Positions 1-7,384 of a DNA stretch of 17,923 nucleotides are shown one piece after another. Position 1 is the stretch's first letter, and each line of letters opens with the position of its first letter. The position numbers and the translations under genes were made by a program. Below the pieces are notes generated by a model. The model was not told the DNA's origin, did no database searches, and saw only the letters and a list, made by a program, of their open reading frames with translations. The stretch lies in assembly GCA_031256695.1 (NCBI GenBank), contig JAIRQB010000040.1:1-17923 (forward strand), in the 5' to 3' direction. This stretch comes from Elusimicrobiota bacterium (GTDB lineage Bacteria; Elusimicrobiota; Endomicrobiia; Endomicrobiales; Endomicrobiaceae).

Positions 1-65
1 ACAACAGAAAAAAGGTAACGGTTGCGGCAGAGACAATATTGTTGGGGCAGACGCCCAGACCCACC

Positions 66-185
66 GTGTCATTGCGGCGGAAGCCGCAATCCATTTTGCC
101 GTTTTCTTTCCTTTTTCAAAGGCAAAAGGCAAAAAGGTGACAGTCTTATAACAACAATGGCTTGCGGCTTTCGCCGCAATGACAC
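66..185. repeat. Inverted pair of GTGTCATTGCGGC-type palindromes
   Basis: Bases 66-89 and 162-185 are inverted copies of the same 24-bp sequence with one mismatch. Each copy is itself a hairpin: ATTGCGGC (71-78) pairs with GCCGCAAT (83-90) across GGAA. Related GTGTCATTG / CAATGACAC pieces recur around 5634, 5721, 5923 and 8185, so this is a dispersed family. The 64-codon frame that crosses the region is repeat-derived and has no protein character. Function is unknown. Confidence 0.75.
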
Positions 186-198
186 CTGTCTGTTGTCC

Positions 199-250
199 TT
201 AATTTTTAACTTTTAACTCTTAACTCTTAACTTTTAACTTTTAACTTATT
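199..250. repeat. TTAACTTT/TTAACTCT octamer tract
   Basis: This is a low-complexity tract made of 8-bp steps alternating between TTAACTTT and TTAACTCT, ending just before the Shine-Dalgarno of the radical SAM gene. Similar tracts in either orientation lie at about 2011-2048, 5251-5290, 5431-5459, 5578-5619, 9446-9484, 10892-10933 and 10997-11029, always at gene borders and never inside genes. No known element is recognised. Confidence 0.7.
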
Positions 251-258
251 AAGGTTTT

Positions 259-1746
259 ATGTCAAACATATTACTTATCAACCCGCCCATTTATGATTTT
301 GCCTCCTTTGACCTGTGGTCAAAACCCCTTGGTCTTTTGTATCTATCCTCAATTCTAAAAGAGCAAAAACTCAATGTTGATTTTTTAGATTATTGCGATA
401 GGGCGAGTTTTCTTTTGCCTCAAAGACAAGAGATAGCGGCAAATACAGGCTTTGGTTGCGGGCATTATTTAAAAACTCAGATTGAAAAGCCTCAAATTTT
501 AAAAAACATACCGCGCAAATATAGCCGCTACGGCATTCCTAAATCTGCCGCTGAATCCTTTCTAAAATCCATTCAAAAGCCGGATTTAATAATTGTCACC
601 TCAATTATGACTTTTTGGTATTTTGGACTTTTTGAAGCAATAGAGAGTTTGCAAGAGATTTTCCCAAATACGCCCATTGTGATTGGCGGAATATATGCCT
701 CTCTTTGCTATGAGCATTTTGAGAGAGCAAGTAAAAATTTAAACAAAAAGAATTTAATCCTTGTAAAAGGAAATTTATCCAATCTCAATTCTGTTTTTGA
801 AAAGTATCAAATTCTTGCAAAAATCCCTCTAAATTTTTCTGATTATCCTCTCCCTGACTATTCTTTTTATAATGTTTCACATGAAACATCATTTGGCTAC
901 TCTTCTGATTATTTACTTAGCAATGTTTCACGTGAAACATTGCAAGACGCCGCGTATCCCCAAGTAATGTATCCTCAGGCATTAGAATACGCAGTGATTA
1001 GAATGTCGCAAGGCTGTCCTTTTAAATGCTCTTATTGCGCTCAAAGTTTTTTATCTGAAAATCAAATTGCTTTTAAAAATCCGCAAAAAGTTTTTGAAGA
1101 AATTTCTTTTCTTGCAGGAATGGGAATAAAAAATATCGTTTTTTATGACGATGCTCTTTTGTATGAGAGCAAAAAATATATAAAACCTTTGCTTAAAAAA
1201 ATTATAGAGGCGAATTTAAAAATAAAAATCCACACTCCAAATGGAATGCATTTAAAGTTTTTAGATTTAGAATGCGCTGTTTTGATGAAAGAGGCTGGTT
1301 TTATTTTGCCGCGTTTTAGTTTAGAAACTGCCGAGCAAAAATTACAAAAAGAGACGGGCGGCAAAACCAATAATGCTGATTTTGAAAATGCCGTCAAAAT
1401 TTTAAATAAAGCGGGCTTTAATGCGGGGGATTTTATAATCTATTTAATTATGGGTATGCCGAATCAAAAAATATCAGATATTGAAAACTCAATAAAATAC
1501 GTCCACGATTTAGGCGGCAAAATTTCTCTTTCAGAGTATTCTGTAATTCCTCATACAAAAGATTTTGAAAATTTAGATGAGAAAATCCGCCAAGATTTTC
1601 TAAATGAACCTCTCCTCCATAACAAATCAATTTATCCGCTGTTAAACAATAGCGCCCTGAGCGCTGACGCTGAGAAGTGGAAAGAAATTTATGAAATAAA
1701 ACTCCTCGCAAAAAAACTAAACAATAAACCTAAAAAAGTTAATTGA
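259..1746 (+). CDS. B12-binding-type radical SAM protein
   Basis: This 495-residue protein has the layout of the cobalamin-binding-domain radical SAM family. Residues 1 to about 200 start with a Rossmann-like strand (LLINPPIYDF) and resemble the B12-binding-like domain, but the DxHxxG cobalamin-ligand motif is not visible, so B12 may be bound base-off without a histidine or not at all. The [4Fe-4S] motif CxxxCxxC is C253, C257, C260 (CPFKCSYC), followed by a TIM-barrel-like region. The substrate cannot be told; methyl transfer, tRNA or lipid modification are all possible. The ATG at 259 is preceded by AAGG (251-254). The linker between the two domains carries the repeated peptides NVSHET (205-210) and NVSRET (222-227), which are parS sites read as codons. 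The stop codon abuts the palindromic repeat array beginning at 1745. Confidence 0.85.
   Translation: MSNILLINPPIYDFASFDLWSKPLGLLYLSSILKEQKLNVDFLDYCDRASFLLPQRQEIAANTGFGCGHYLKTQIEKPQILKNIPRKYSRYGIPKSAAESFLKSIQKPDLIIVTSIMTFWYFGLFEAIESLQEIFPNTPIVIGGIYASLCYEHFERASKNLNKKNLILVKGNLSNLNSVFEKYQILAKIPLNFSDYPLPDYSFYNVSHETSFGYSSDYLLSNVSRETLQDAAYPQVMYPQALEYAVIRMSQGCPFKCSYCAQSFLSENQIAFKNPQKVFEEISFLAGMGIKNIVFYDDALLYESKKYIKPLLKKIIEANLKIKIHTPNGMHLKFLDLECAVLMKEAGFILPRFSLETAEQKLQKETGGKTNNADFENAVKILNKAGFNAGDFIIYLIMGMPNQKISDIENSIKYVHDLGGKISLSEYSVIPHTKDFENLDEKIRQDFLNEPLLHNKSIYPLLNNSALSADAEKWKEIYEIKLLAKKLNNKPKKVN
873..888. promoter_or_regulatory. parS: parS-like site with one mismatch, inside the radical SAM gene
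   Basis: TGTTTCACATGAAACA differs from the canonical ParB site TGTTTCACGTGAAACA by one central base. It lies in frame, encoding Val-Ser-His-Glu-Thr, exactly 51 bp upstream of a perfect copy. ParB may bind it more weakly. It could be a decayed duplicate of the neighbouring site. Confidence 0.75.
924..939. promoter_or_regulatory. parS: parS centromere site, perfect, inside the radical SAM gene
   Basis: TGTTTCACGTGAAACA is an exact match to the conserved bacterial parS consensus; with flanks (922-941) it is a perfect 20-bp palindrome. It encodes Val-Ser-Arg-Glu-Thr in the host gene. ParB-CTP clamps load at such sites and spread to organise the origin region for segregation by ParA. parA and parB are both in this window, supporting function. 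Confidence 0.93.
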
Positions 1747-1889
1747 GTAATTTGGTAGCGTAAAACGCTACCAAACAACTCTTGAGTAATTTGTCGGCGC
1801 AACAGCGCCGAAAATAACTCTTAAGTAATTTGGTAGCGCAGCCGACACCAAGAAGTAAAGTCGGCATAAAACGCTACCAAAAAACTCTT
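1745..1889. repeat. Three tandem nested-palindrome units
   Basis: Three units follow each other: 1745-1783 (39 bp), 1784-1822 (39 bp) and 1823-1889 (67 bp). Each starts GAGTAATTTG or AAGTAATTTG and ends in AACTCTT. Unit 1 is a 10-bp stem TTTGGTAGCG / CGCTACCAAA with loop TAAAA. Unit 2 keeps the fold with another stem, TCGGCGC / GCGCCGA. Unit 3 has the unit-1 stem with a second hairpin (GCCGAC / GTCGGC) nested in its loop. Two more long units lie at 5454-5583. There is no T-run after the stems, so they are not ordinary terminators. Confidence 0.85.
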
Positions 1890-2010
1890 AAAAGTTATGA
1901 ACACAGGAAGCAAGGCTTTCGCAGTTTTGCCGTTTTTAACTGAAGTGTTTTTATCGGAAATTACTTTATTGCTTCTGTCAAAATGAGACAGCGCTTAAGT
2001 TTTGCTTCTA

Positions 2011-2048
2011 TACTCATAACTCATAACTTTTAACTTTTAACTTTTTAG
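2011..2048. repeat. CATAACT/TTAACTTT octamer tract
   Basis: An A+T-rich tract of 8-bp steps in the 469-bp spacer between the radical SAM gene and R-M system 1. The rest of the spacer from 1890 to 2010 shows no gene or recognisable signal. Confidence 0.6.
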
Positions 2049-2085
2049 GTTTTTTCTTTACAAGATTTTTTTATACAATCCGCGA

Positions 2086-2101
2086 TGTTTCACGTGAAAC
2101 A
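2086..2101. promoter_or_regulatory. parS: parS centromere site, perfect, intergenic
   Basis: A second exact TGTTTCACGTGAAACA, 1162 bp downstream of the perfect copy in the radical SAM gene. It lies about 50 bp upstream of the putative -10 of R-M system 1, so ParB binding or spreading could affect that promoter (inference). Confidence 0.93.
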
Positions 2102-2111
2102 TTTTCAACCT

Positions 2112-2155
2112 ATTGTGTCTATTCTCAATTTCAAACACAATTTGTATTTTATAAT
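2112..2155 (+). promoter_or_regulatory. Candidate promoter and operator of R-M system 1
   Basis: A consensus -10 hexamer TATAAT lies at 2150-2155, 61 bp before the methyltransferase start, but no convincing -35 is seen at 16-18 bp. Just upstream, ATTGTGT (2112-2118) and ACACAAT (2135-2141) form a 7-bp inverted repeat, placed where a regulator might bind. No separate controller-protein gene is present. Confidence 0.35.
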
Positions 2156-2215
2156 GAGTTTTTTGAAGCGGCTGTGTTTTAAGTAAAACAAGAGACAAAA
2201 GAAGGGAGTAAGACG

Positions 2216-3289
2216 ATGGAGTATATAAATACAAATTTAACTTTATTAAAAAAGCAAGAAAATAAATCTTATATGAAAGTTGAAGGTTTGCTTAATAAAG
2301 TCCACTGCGCTAATGCTTTATCTTTTTTACAAAGAATGCCCTGCGATAGCGTGGATTTGATAATCACTTCTCCGCCTTATTTTCAACAGCGTAAATATGG
2401 CGCCGGCGGTATCGGCAATGAAACTACAGAAGAGGAATACATAGACAATTTAATTTCTATATTTAATGAATGCCCGCGAATAATTAAACCTACGGGCGCA
2501 ATTGTTTTTAATTTAGGCGATAAATACTTAAACGGTAATTTGTCTCTAATACCATATAAATTCGCTATAAAAGCGTCAGAAAACAAAAATGTTTTTTTAA
2601 TAAATCAAATAACTTGGGCTAAAACAAATCCTACGCCAAGACAAGAACATAGAAAACTAATACAGTCCACAGAGCCGTTCTTTATCTTTGCAAAAACAAA
2701 AAATTATCATTTTAATTTAGACGAATATTTAAGTCATTTGGATAGAAAAAATAAAAAAACAAACTTGTCTTTTTCAAAAGCGGGAAGCAAGTATTTTGAC
2801 ATTATCAATCAATCGGATTTAAAAGACGAAGAAAAAGAAAATGCAAAATGCGAACTTGAAAAAGTTATAACAGAAGTTCAGTTGGGGAAAATTGAAAGTT
2901 TTAGAATGAAAATCAGAGGCATTCATAAAGAAGCATATGGCGGAATGGACGGAGGGCGTAACAATCAAATCAGAAAAAACGGTTTTACAATAATAAAAAT
3001 AACAGGAAATGCTATGAAAAAAGACCTCATAGAAAGTCCTGTTGAAGCGACAAAAGGAAATAAACATATAGCCGTATATCCCTTGTATATAATCCAAGAA
3101 TTGGTGAAATTACTATCTAATAGAGGCGATATTGTATTGGACCCGTTTTGCGGCAGCGGCACAACTTGTATTGCCGCTAAAAATCTTGAGCGGAATTATC
3201 TCGGCATAGAAATTAACCCTGAATATGTTTCTTTATCAGAAGAAAGGATAAATGAAACAGATATTTCTTGCGCGGAGTTTCTTTTATGA
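2216..3289 (+). CDS. DNA methyltransferase of R-M system 1 (adenine-N6 or cytosine-N4)
   Basis: This 357-residue enzyme methylates the exocyclic amino group of a base in DNA. Catalytic motif IV, TSPPY, is at residues 51-55 and the S-adenosylmethionine motif DPFCGSGTT at 309-317 near the C-terminus, followed by GIEINPEY. This permuted IV-to-I order is the beta arrangement. SPPY is common in N4-cytosine enzymes but also occurs in N6-adenine ones, so the base is undecided. The middle region, about 130-280, would hold target recognition. The ATG at 2216 follows a good ribosome site GGGAG (2203-2207). An internal ATG at 2273 is less likely. The stop overlaps the endonuclease start as ATGA. Confidence 0.9.
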   Translation: MEYINTNLTLLKKQENKSYMKVEGLLNKVHCANALSFLQRMPCDSVDLIITSPPYFQQRKYGAGGIGNETTEEEYIDNLISIFNECPRIIKPTGAIVFNLGDKYLNGNLSLIPYKFAIKASENKNVFLINQITWAKTNPTPRQEHRKLIQSTEPFFIFAKTKNYHFNLDEYLSHLDRKNKKTNLSFSKAGSKYFDIINQSDLKDEEKENAKCELEKVITEVQLGKIESFRMKIRGIHKEAYGGMDGGRNNQIRKNGFTIIKITGNAMKKDLIESPVEATKGNKHIAVYPLYIIQELVKLLSNRGDIVLDPFCGSGTTCIAAKNLERNYLGIEINPEYVSLSEERINETDISCAEFLL

Positions 3290-4407
3290 AAGAAAAAGAA
3301 ATCCTGCAAAATGTCTATGAGCGTTCAATGCATTTAGATATAAAAAATATTGCCCTTGCTGTTAAAAAAGATATAGATATTTTAATTGACAATATAGAAA
3401 GTAATAAATCGCTGATTCTTGCTTTAACTACAAGTTTATTAAAGAAAATAATTTCGCCGCAACAAGATATTCGCTTGCCGAGAATTGACTTTGCCAATGG
3501 ATATTCAGCCAGAGTGTTAGATACCCGCATAACTACCCCGTTTTTTAAAAATTATTTTCCAAAATACGCAAATAAAGAGAGCGCATTTTTAACTTTGTCT
3601 ACAAGAGAAAAAATAAAATGGACAAAAGATGAAGGGCAAAATTTAAAAATAAGAAATTCAGAACTTAAAGAGGCTTTTCTTAATATATTTGACCAAATAG
3701 AAGTATTTAAACAAAAACCTGAAATCTATCTTGAGTATTTATTTTTTAGCCTTATCAAACTATCCAAAACAAATGAGTCTCTATATCAAAAAACAGAGCA
3801 TAGTAAGATAGATTGTTTTAACAATATCAATATCAATGTTGTTCTTTCTATGCTTTCAAAGCATTTTCAAATAAAAAATAGTTCAAGATTGCCCGTAATT
3901 GCCGTATATTCAATGTATGAGGCGCTTTTTGACAAATTTGACAGATATAGAGATAAACAACTTATTCCATTGCAACCTCATACTTCATCAGACAAACATA
4001 CTTTTGGAGATATAGAAATATATACAAGGGATGGAAAACCTTTTGAAATAGTAGAGATTAAGCACAATGTTCCTATTGATGAATACTTGATTTTTGATGT
4101 GATAAAAAAGATAAGCAAGACTGAAATTGATAGGTATTATATTTTAACGACATTTGAGAACAGTTTTAAGAATAGCGCTGAAGAAAAGAAAGTTTTAGAT
4201 ACGGTTTTAAATATCAAAAAAGAGAACGGCATAGACATAATTGCCAATGGGATTTTAACGACAATCAAATACTATTTGAGATTTATAGACAATTATGAAT
4301 GTTTTTTAAAAATCTATACAGATAATCTTATAAAAGATGCCAAAATGTCTACGGAAATTAAAAGTTTTCATATAGAAGAATGGAATAAAATACAAAAAGA
4401 TATTTAA
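3286..4407 (+). CDS. Putative PD-(D/E)xK restriction endonuclease of R-M system 1
   Basis: A 373-residue protein translationally coupled to the methyltransferase (ATGA overlap, GGAG at 3274-3277). The ATG at 3286 is chosen over an in-frame TTG at 3268 because of this ribosome site. A likely metal-dependent nuclease core is visible: GDIEIY with D242, then EIVEIKH with E257 and K259, the classic D-(x)n-E-x-K pattern between predicted strands. The preceding LQPHTSSDKHTFGDIEI and an N-terminal GYSAR segment look family-specific; a SacI-like relationship came to mind but cannot be confirmed. Role inferred: cleaves DNA left unmodified by its partner. Confidence 0.75.
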   Translation: MKEKEILQNVYERSMHLDIKNIALAVKKDIDILIDNIESNKSLILALTTSLLKKIISPQQDIRLPRIDFANGYSARVLDTRITTPFFKNYFPKYANKESAFLTLSTREKIKWTKDEGQNLKIRNSELKEAFLNIFDQIEVFKQKPEIYLEYLFFSLIKLSKTNESLYQKTEHSKIDCFNNININVVLSMLSKHFQIKNSSRLPVIAVYSMYEALFDKFDRYRDKQLIPLQPHTSSDKHTFGDIEIYTRDGKPFEIVEIKHNVPIDEYLIFDVIKKISKTEIDRYYILTTFENSFKNSAEEKKVLDTVLNIKKENGIDIIANGILTTIKYYLRFIDNYECFLKIYTDNLIKDAKMSTEIKSFHIEEWNKIQKDI

Positions 4408-4425
4408 TTTAAGCGTCGGTTTATT

Positions 4426-4466
4426 CAAAAACTCATTGATTTTTCAATCATATTTTAAATAAGGAG
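4426..4466 (+). promoter_or_regulatory. parA leader shared with parB
   Basis: The stretch CAAAAACTCATTGATTTTTC at 4426-4445 and on to ATTTTAA is almost identical to 8263-8299 before parB. It contains ATTGA-TTTT-TCAAT, a perfect 5-bp inverted repeat, and ends in the Shine-Dalgarno AAGGAG (4461-4466). Sharing between the two par genes suggests a common operator or promoter, though no standard -35/-10 pair is clear. Confidence 0.55.
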
Positions 4467-4473
4467 CGCTAAA

Positions 4474-5253
4474 ATGACAAAAACAGTCGCCATAGCAAAT
4501 CAAAAAGGCGGAGTGGGAAAGACTACCACTTCAATAAATCTTGCCTCTTGTCTTGCGCATTTAGGGGAAAGTTGTTTGATTATAGATATGGACCCTCAAA
4601 GCAATTCCACTATCGGAATAGGCATACTTGACCCTGCAGAGCTTGCAAATAACAATATTTTTGATGTTTTAATCGGCGAAAAAACTTTAGAGCAAATCAT
4701 TAAAAAAACCGCCATTCCAAATTTATTTATAGCGCCGTCAACTACTGATTTAGCCGCTGCAGAAGTTTATTTAACCAAAATGGAAAACCGCGAGAGTAAA
4801 TTGAAAAATGCAATAGCGGCATTGCCGCAAAGTTTCCGCTTTATAATTATTGATTGCCCGCCTTCTTTGGGCTTTCTTACAATCAATTCTCTTATAGCCT
4901 CAAACAGCGTTTTAATCCCAATGCAGTGCGAATTTTTCTCTTTGGAAGGTTTAGACCAACTCTCTCAAACAATTTCAGCGCTCACTCAACAATACGATTT
5001 AGAATTAGAAGGCGTCCTTTTTACTATGTATGACTCGCGCACAAATTTGGCTTATCAAGTTATAGACGAGGTAAAAAAACATTTTTACGATAAAGTCTAT
5101 GAGACTAAAATACCGCGCAATATAAAATTGGCGGAAGCGCCGAGTTTCGGCATTCCTGCTTTAAAATATGACCCGCAAGGCAAGGGGACGATTGCCTATA
5201 TGGATTTCGCCCAAGAGTTTTTAATTAGGCAAAACAAGAGAAACGGCTACTAA
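4474..5253 (+). CDS. parA: Chromosome-partitioning ATPase ParA/Soj
   Basis: This 259-residue protein is a typical-length chromosomal ParA. It binds DNA non-specifically as an ATP dimer and is released by ParB, moving parS regions apart. The deviant Walker A motif KGGVGKTT is at 11-18. Walker A' is IIDMDPQSN (D38, D40) and Walker B is IIIDCPPS (D127). There is no N-terminal HTH domain, so it is the short chromosomal type rather than the plasmid P1 type. The ribosome site AAGGAG lies 7 bp before the ATG. parB is expected immediately downstream but is 3.05 kb away, separated by repeats and R-M system 2. A TTAAC-type repeat begins at its stop codon. Confidence 0.95.
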   Translation: MTKTVAIANQKGGVGKTTTSINLASCLAHLGESCLIIDMDPQSNSTIGIGILDPAELANNNIFDVLIGEKTLEQIIKKTAIPNLFIAPSTTDLAAAEVYLTKMENRESKLKNAIAALPQSFRFIIIDCPPSLGFLTINSLIASNSVLIPMQCEFFSLEGLDQLSQTISALTQQYDLELEGVLFTMYDSRTNLAYQVIDEVKKHFYDKVYETKIPRNIKLAEAPSFGIPALKYDPQGKGTIAYMDFAQEFLIRQNKRNGY

Positions 5254-5376
5254 AAATTAAAAGTTAAAAATTAAAAGTTAAGAGTTAAGGAAAACGGCAG
5301 TTTAGAAACGGTGCCAAGCGAAGTTATGTCGTCCCGGTGTCATACCCGCGTTGCCGTTTATGTTGAGGCAACTCAA

Positions 5377-5405
5377 GAGTTGCAATCCCAAGTAGTAAGG
5401 CAACT
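5377..5405. repeat. 29-bp dispersed repeat, also at 11031-11059
   Basis: These 29 bases, starting GAGTTGCAATCCC and ending AAGGCAACT, are identical to 11031-11059, 5.65 kb away. Here GAGTTGC and GCAACTC form a hairpin around the sequence; at 11031 the repeat is the left half of a larger palindrome. The GCAACT core relates it to the 28-bp array at 9212. Confidence 0.75.
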
Positions 5406-5453
5406 CAAGTATCCATTTTATTTCAAACAATTCTCAAAAGTGAAAAGTTAAGT

Positions 5454-5583
5454 GAGTAATTTGTCGGCGTAGCCGACACCAAGAAGTAAGGTCGGCAATA
5501 CGCCGCCAAATAACTCTTGAGTAATTTGTCGGCGCAGCCGACACCAAGAAGTAAAGTCGGCAATACGCCGCCAAATAACTCTT
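5454..5583. repeat. Two tandem 65-bp nested-palindrome units
   Basis: Units 5454-5518 and 5519-5583 differ at only two positions. Each is an outer stem TTTGTCGGCG / CGCCGCCAAA (one mismatch) around an inner hairpin GCCGAC / GTCGGC with loop ACCAAGAAGTAA(A/G). They belong to the same family as 1745-1889; the inner hairpin is the same sequence as the one nested in the third unit there. Confidence 0.85.
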
Positions 5584-5633
5584 AAAAGTTAAAAGTGAAA
5601 AGTGAAAAGTTAAAAATTGATGGAAACAGACGG

Positions 5634-5888
5634 GTGTCATTTGCGTCGTGCGCAAACACATAGCGCGGCGCAATAATAGGCGATAATTTCAAATATTTAC
5701 AAGAGAGCGCTAAACCCCCGGTGTCATTGGCGTCGTGCGCAAACACATAGCGCTGCCGCAATCCATTTTTATTATAAGGTGTTCACCGCTTTTGCTTTTG
5801 CCTTTTCTTTTTCTTTTTCAACAACAATGACAACGGCAAAATGGATTGCGGCGCGCTATGCTTTTGCGCAGCGCTATGCTTTTGCGTA
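5634..5888. repeat. GCGCAAACACATAGCGC palindrome family, four copies
   Basis: Bases 5643-5666 and 5730-5753 are an identical 24-bp sequence containing GCGCAAACACATAGCGC, both preceded by GTGTCATT. In the opposite sense, 5853-5870 and 5871-5888 are a tandem pair of GCGCTATGCTTTTGCGCA with one difference. Two further arms lie at 8162-8180 and 8202-8220. GC content is far above the surrounding DNA. Confidence 0.75.
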
Positions 5889-5922
5889 GCGCACTTGTCT
5901 CTATCAGAATTGCGCCCGACGC

Positions 5923-5982
5923 CAATGACACCAACGGCGGCGGCGCTGAAAAACCAAGAATTGATATAGCCTAAACAAATTC
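5923..5982 (+). repeat. Left direct repeat bordering R-M system 2
   Basis: CAATGACACCAACGGCGGCG (5923-5942) followed by GCGCTGAA...ATTGATATAGCCTAAA (5943-5982) recurs in the same order at 8185-8204 and 8222-8263. The right copy has 17 extra bases between the blocks and a few substitutions. The pair brackets the whole R-M system 2, and this copy lies directly before its methyltransferase. Confidence 0.7.
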
Positions 5983-5994
5983 AATAGAGGGAAA

Positions 5995-7050
5995 ATGAAT
6001 ACAGCGGTAAATTTATTTAATGATTTTGATGTTGAAATGCCCCAGCCTCAATATCTGGGGTGCAAGTACCCTATTTTGGATTGGATTTTCAGTTATATTC
6101 CCGCAGGGGTTCAAACCGTATTAGATGGTTTTGCAGGCTCTCAATCTTTCAGTTTTCAAAGTAAAAAAATGGGGTATAAAACATATGCGAATGATTTTAT
6201 GCAATACAGCGCTCAAATAGGTTTGTCTTTGATTGAAAACAAAACGGAAATTTTGACGAAGCAAGATATAGATTTGCTGTTTTCTCAAAATTCTAATGCA
6301 AAAGATTTAATGCAAAAACTTTTTACAAATATATTTTTTACAGAAAGCGATTGCATTTTTTTAGACAATTTTAGGGCAAATGTTGAAAGTTTGCCAAAGT
6401 ATAAAAAGGCTCTCGCTTTAACCATTATGAACCGCGCTCTTACGAGAAAAACTACTATGGGGCATTTCGCCCATCTTCAAGCCTTGAGTTATGCCGCTAA
6501 TCCTGAAAGAGTAAAGAGAAATCCAAATATCGCAAAAAGCGTCAAAGAAGTGTTTCTGTCTTTGATAGACGGCTACAATAGCGCCGTTTTTGACAATAGA
6601 CTGAATAATAAAAGTTTTCAAAGCGGAATTTTGGAATTATTGCCTGCGCTCAAAGAGATAGATTTAGCCTATTTTGACCCGCCTTATTGCGGCAGTCACG
6701 CAGACTATCAAAGTTTTTATCACGTATTAGAAACTTATACAGAGTATTGGCAAGACAAAAAGTTTATAAATAAAAACAATAAGTATTATCCGCTCAAATA
6801 TAGCGGTTTTGATAAAAAAGCCGACATTGAAAAGTCTTTGTCTTGTCTTTTGGATTTGTCAAAAGACATTCCGTTTTTATTGTTTAGTTATAACTCCCGC
6901 TCTGTTCCAAAAATAGAGGACTTTGTAAAACTCATAAAAAAATTTAGGAATAAAGTTGAAGTGTTTGAATATGTTTATAAAAATTCAAGAGGCGGCAAGG
7001 GAAGCGTCAAAGGAAGCAAAGAATATCTGATAAGGGCGGGCGATGTTTAG
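5995..7050 (+). CDS. D12-class DNA adenine-N6 methyltransferase of R-M system 2
   Basis: A 351-residue Dam-like (D12/MethyltransfD12, alpha-order) enzyme that would transfer methyl to N6 of adenine in a specific target. Motif X is GCKYPILDWI (22-31). The AdoMet motif I is VLDGFAGSQSFSF (42-54), somewhat divergent from the usual DPFxGxG. Catalytic motif IV is DPPY (228-231). The recognition region lies between about 60 and 220. The ATG at 5995 has GAGGG only 3 bp upstream, an unusually short spacing. The next gene starts 8 bp before its stop, implying translational coupling. It sits between parA and parB. Confidence 0.88.
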   Translation: MNTAVNLFNDFDVEMPQPQYLGCKYPILDWIFSYIPAGVQTVLDGFAGSQSFSFQSKKMGYKTYANDFMQYSAQIGLSLIENKTEILTKQDIDLLFSQNSNAKDLMQKLFTNIFFTESDCIFLDNFRANVESLPKYKKALALTIMNRALTRKTTMGHFAHLQALSYAANPERVKRNPNIAKSVKEVFLSLIDGYNSAVFDNRLNNKSFQSGILELLPALKEIDLAYFDPPYCGSHADYQSFYHVLETYTEYWQDKKFINKNNKYYPLKYSGFDKKADIEKSLSCLLDLSKDIPFLLFSYNSRSVPKIEDFVKLIKKFRNKVEVFEYVYKNSRGGKGSVKGSKEYLIRAGDV

Positions 7051-7384
7051 TAAATTCAAAAATTTATTTGACAACAACAAAATGTTTGAATTATTGCAAG
7101 ACGAGCGTTCTGTTTTATGGCTGAAACTCCGCGCAATTTCAAGGAAAGAATTATTTAATAAATTTATTCAAAACAATGGATTTAATGTTAAAAACTCAAA
7201 ACAAAATGAAATTTTTGAAGAACTTTACGCTATTTTGCAAAACAAAAATAAAGCCTCTGATTTATTAGACGATTTTATAAGAGATAATCTGAATGTTTTA
7301 AGCGAAGCAGAGGAAGAAAGTTTAGTGTCAGAACTTTATAAGTTGAAGTATTTTGATTGGGCGGAGATTATAAAAACGCATTAG
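7043..7384 (+). pseudogene. N-terminal part of R-M system 2 endonuclease, frameshifted
   Basis: This 113-residue, mostly helical, charged ORF overlaps the methyltransferase end by 8 bp and ends in TAG at 7382-7384. The next ORF runs on in the -1 frame. Switching frame at the five-A run 7372-7376 would join ...YFDWAEIIK to NALDRYIVDKYIKK... and give one protein of about 370 residues. It is therefore most simply the front half of a restriction enzyme broken by one base, a sequencing error, or a programmed shift. Alternatively it is a small separate subunit. No family is recognised for this part alone. Confidence 0.55.

Larger units (their letters stand above)
5254..5994. other. 741-bp non-coding, repeat-packed region after parA
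   Basis: No credible gene is present; an apparent 79-codon minus-strand frame (5434-5673) is only the translated tandem repeat. Contents in order: octamer tract (to 5290); a 29-bp sequence (5377-5405) identical to 11031-11059; two 65-bp palindromic units (5454-5583); another octamer tract (5578-5619); palindrome copies at 5634-5672, 5721-5763 and 5853-5888; and the left direct repeat 5923-5982. The region looks like a graveyard or landing zone for several repeat families. Confidence 0.8.

Noticed and set aside
22..216. 64-codon ORF at the left edge
   Set aside because: It is built from the inverted GTGTCATTGCGGC repeats and an octamer tract, with no ribosome site or protein-like composition.
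1747..2215. Replication origin (oriC) in the spacer with parS
   Set aside because: No TTATCCACA-like DnaA boxes or dnaA/dnaN genes were seen; parS shows origin proximity only.
5434..5673. 79-codon minus-strand ORF
   Set aside because: Its protein is internally repetitive because it translates the 65-bp palindromic tandem; non-coding.
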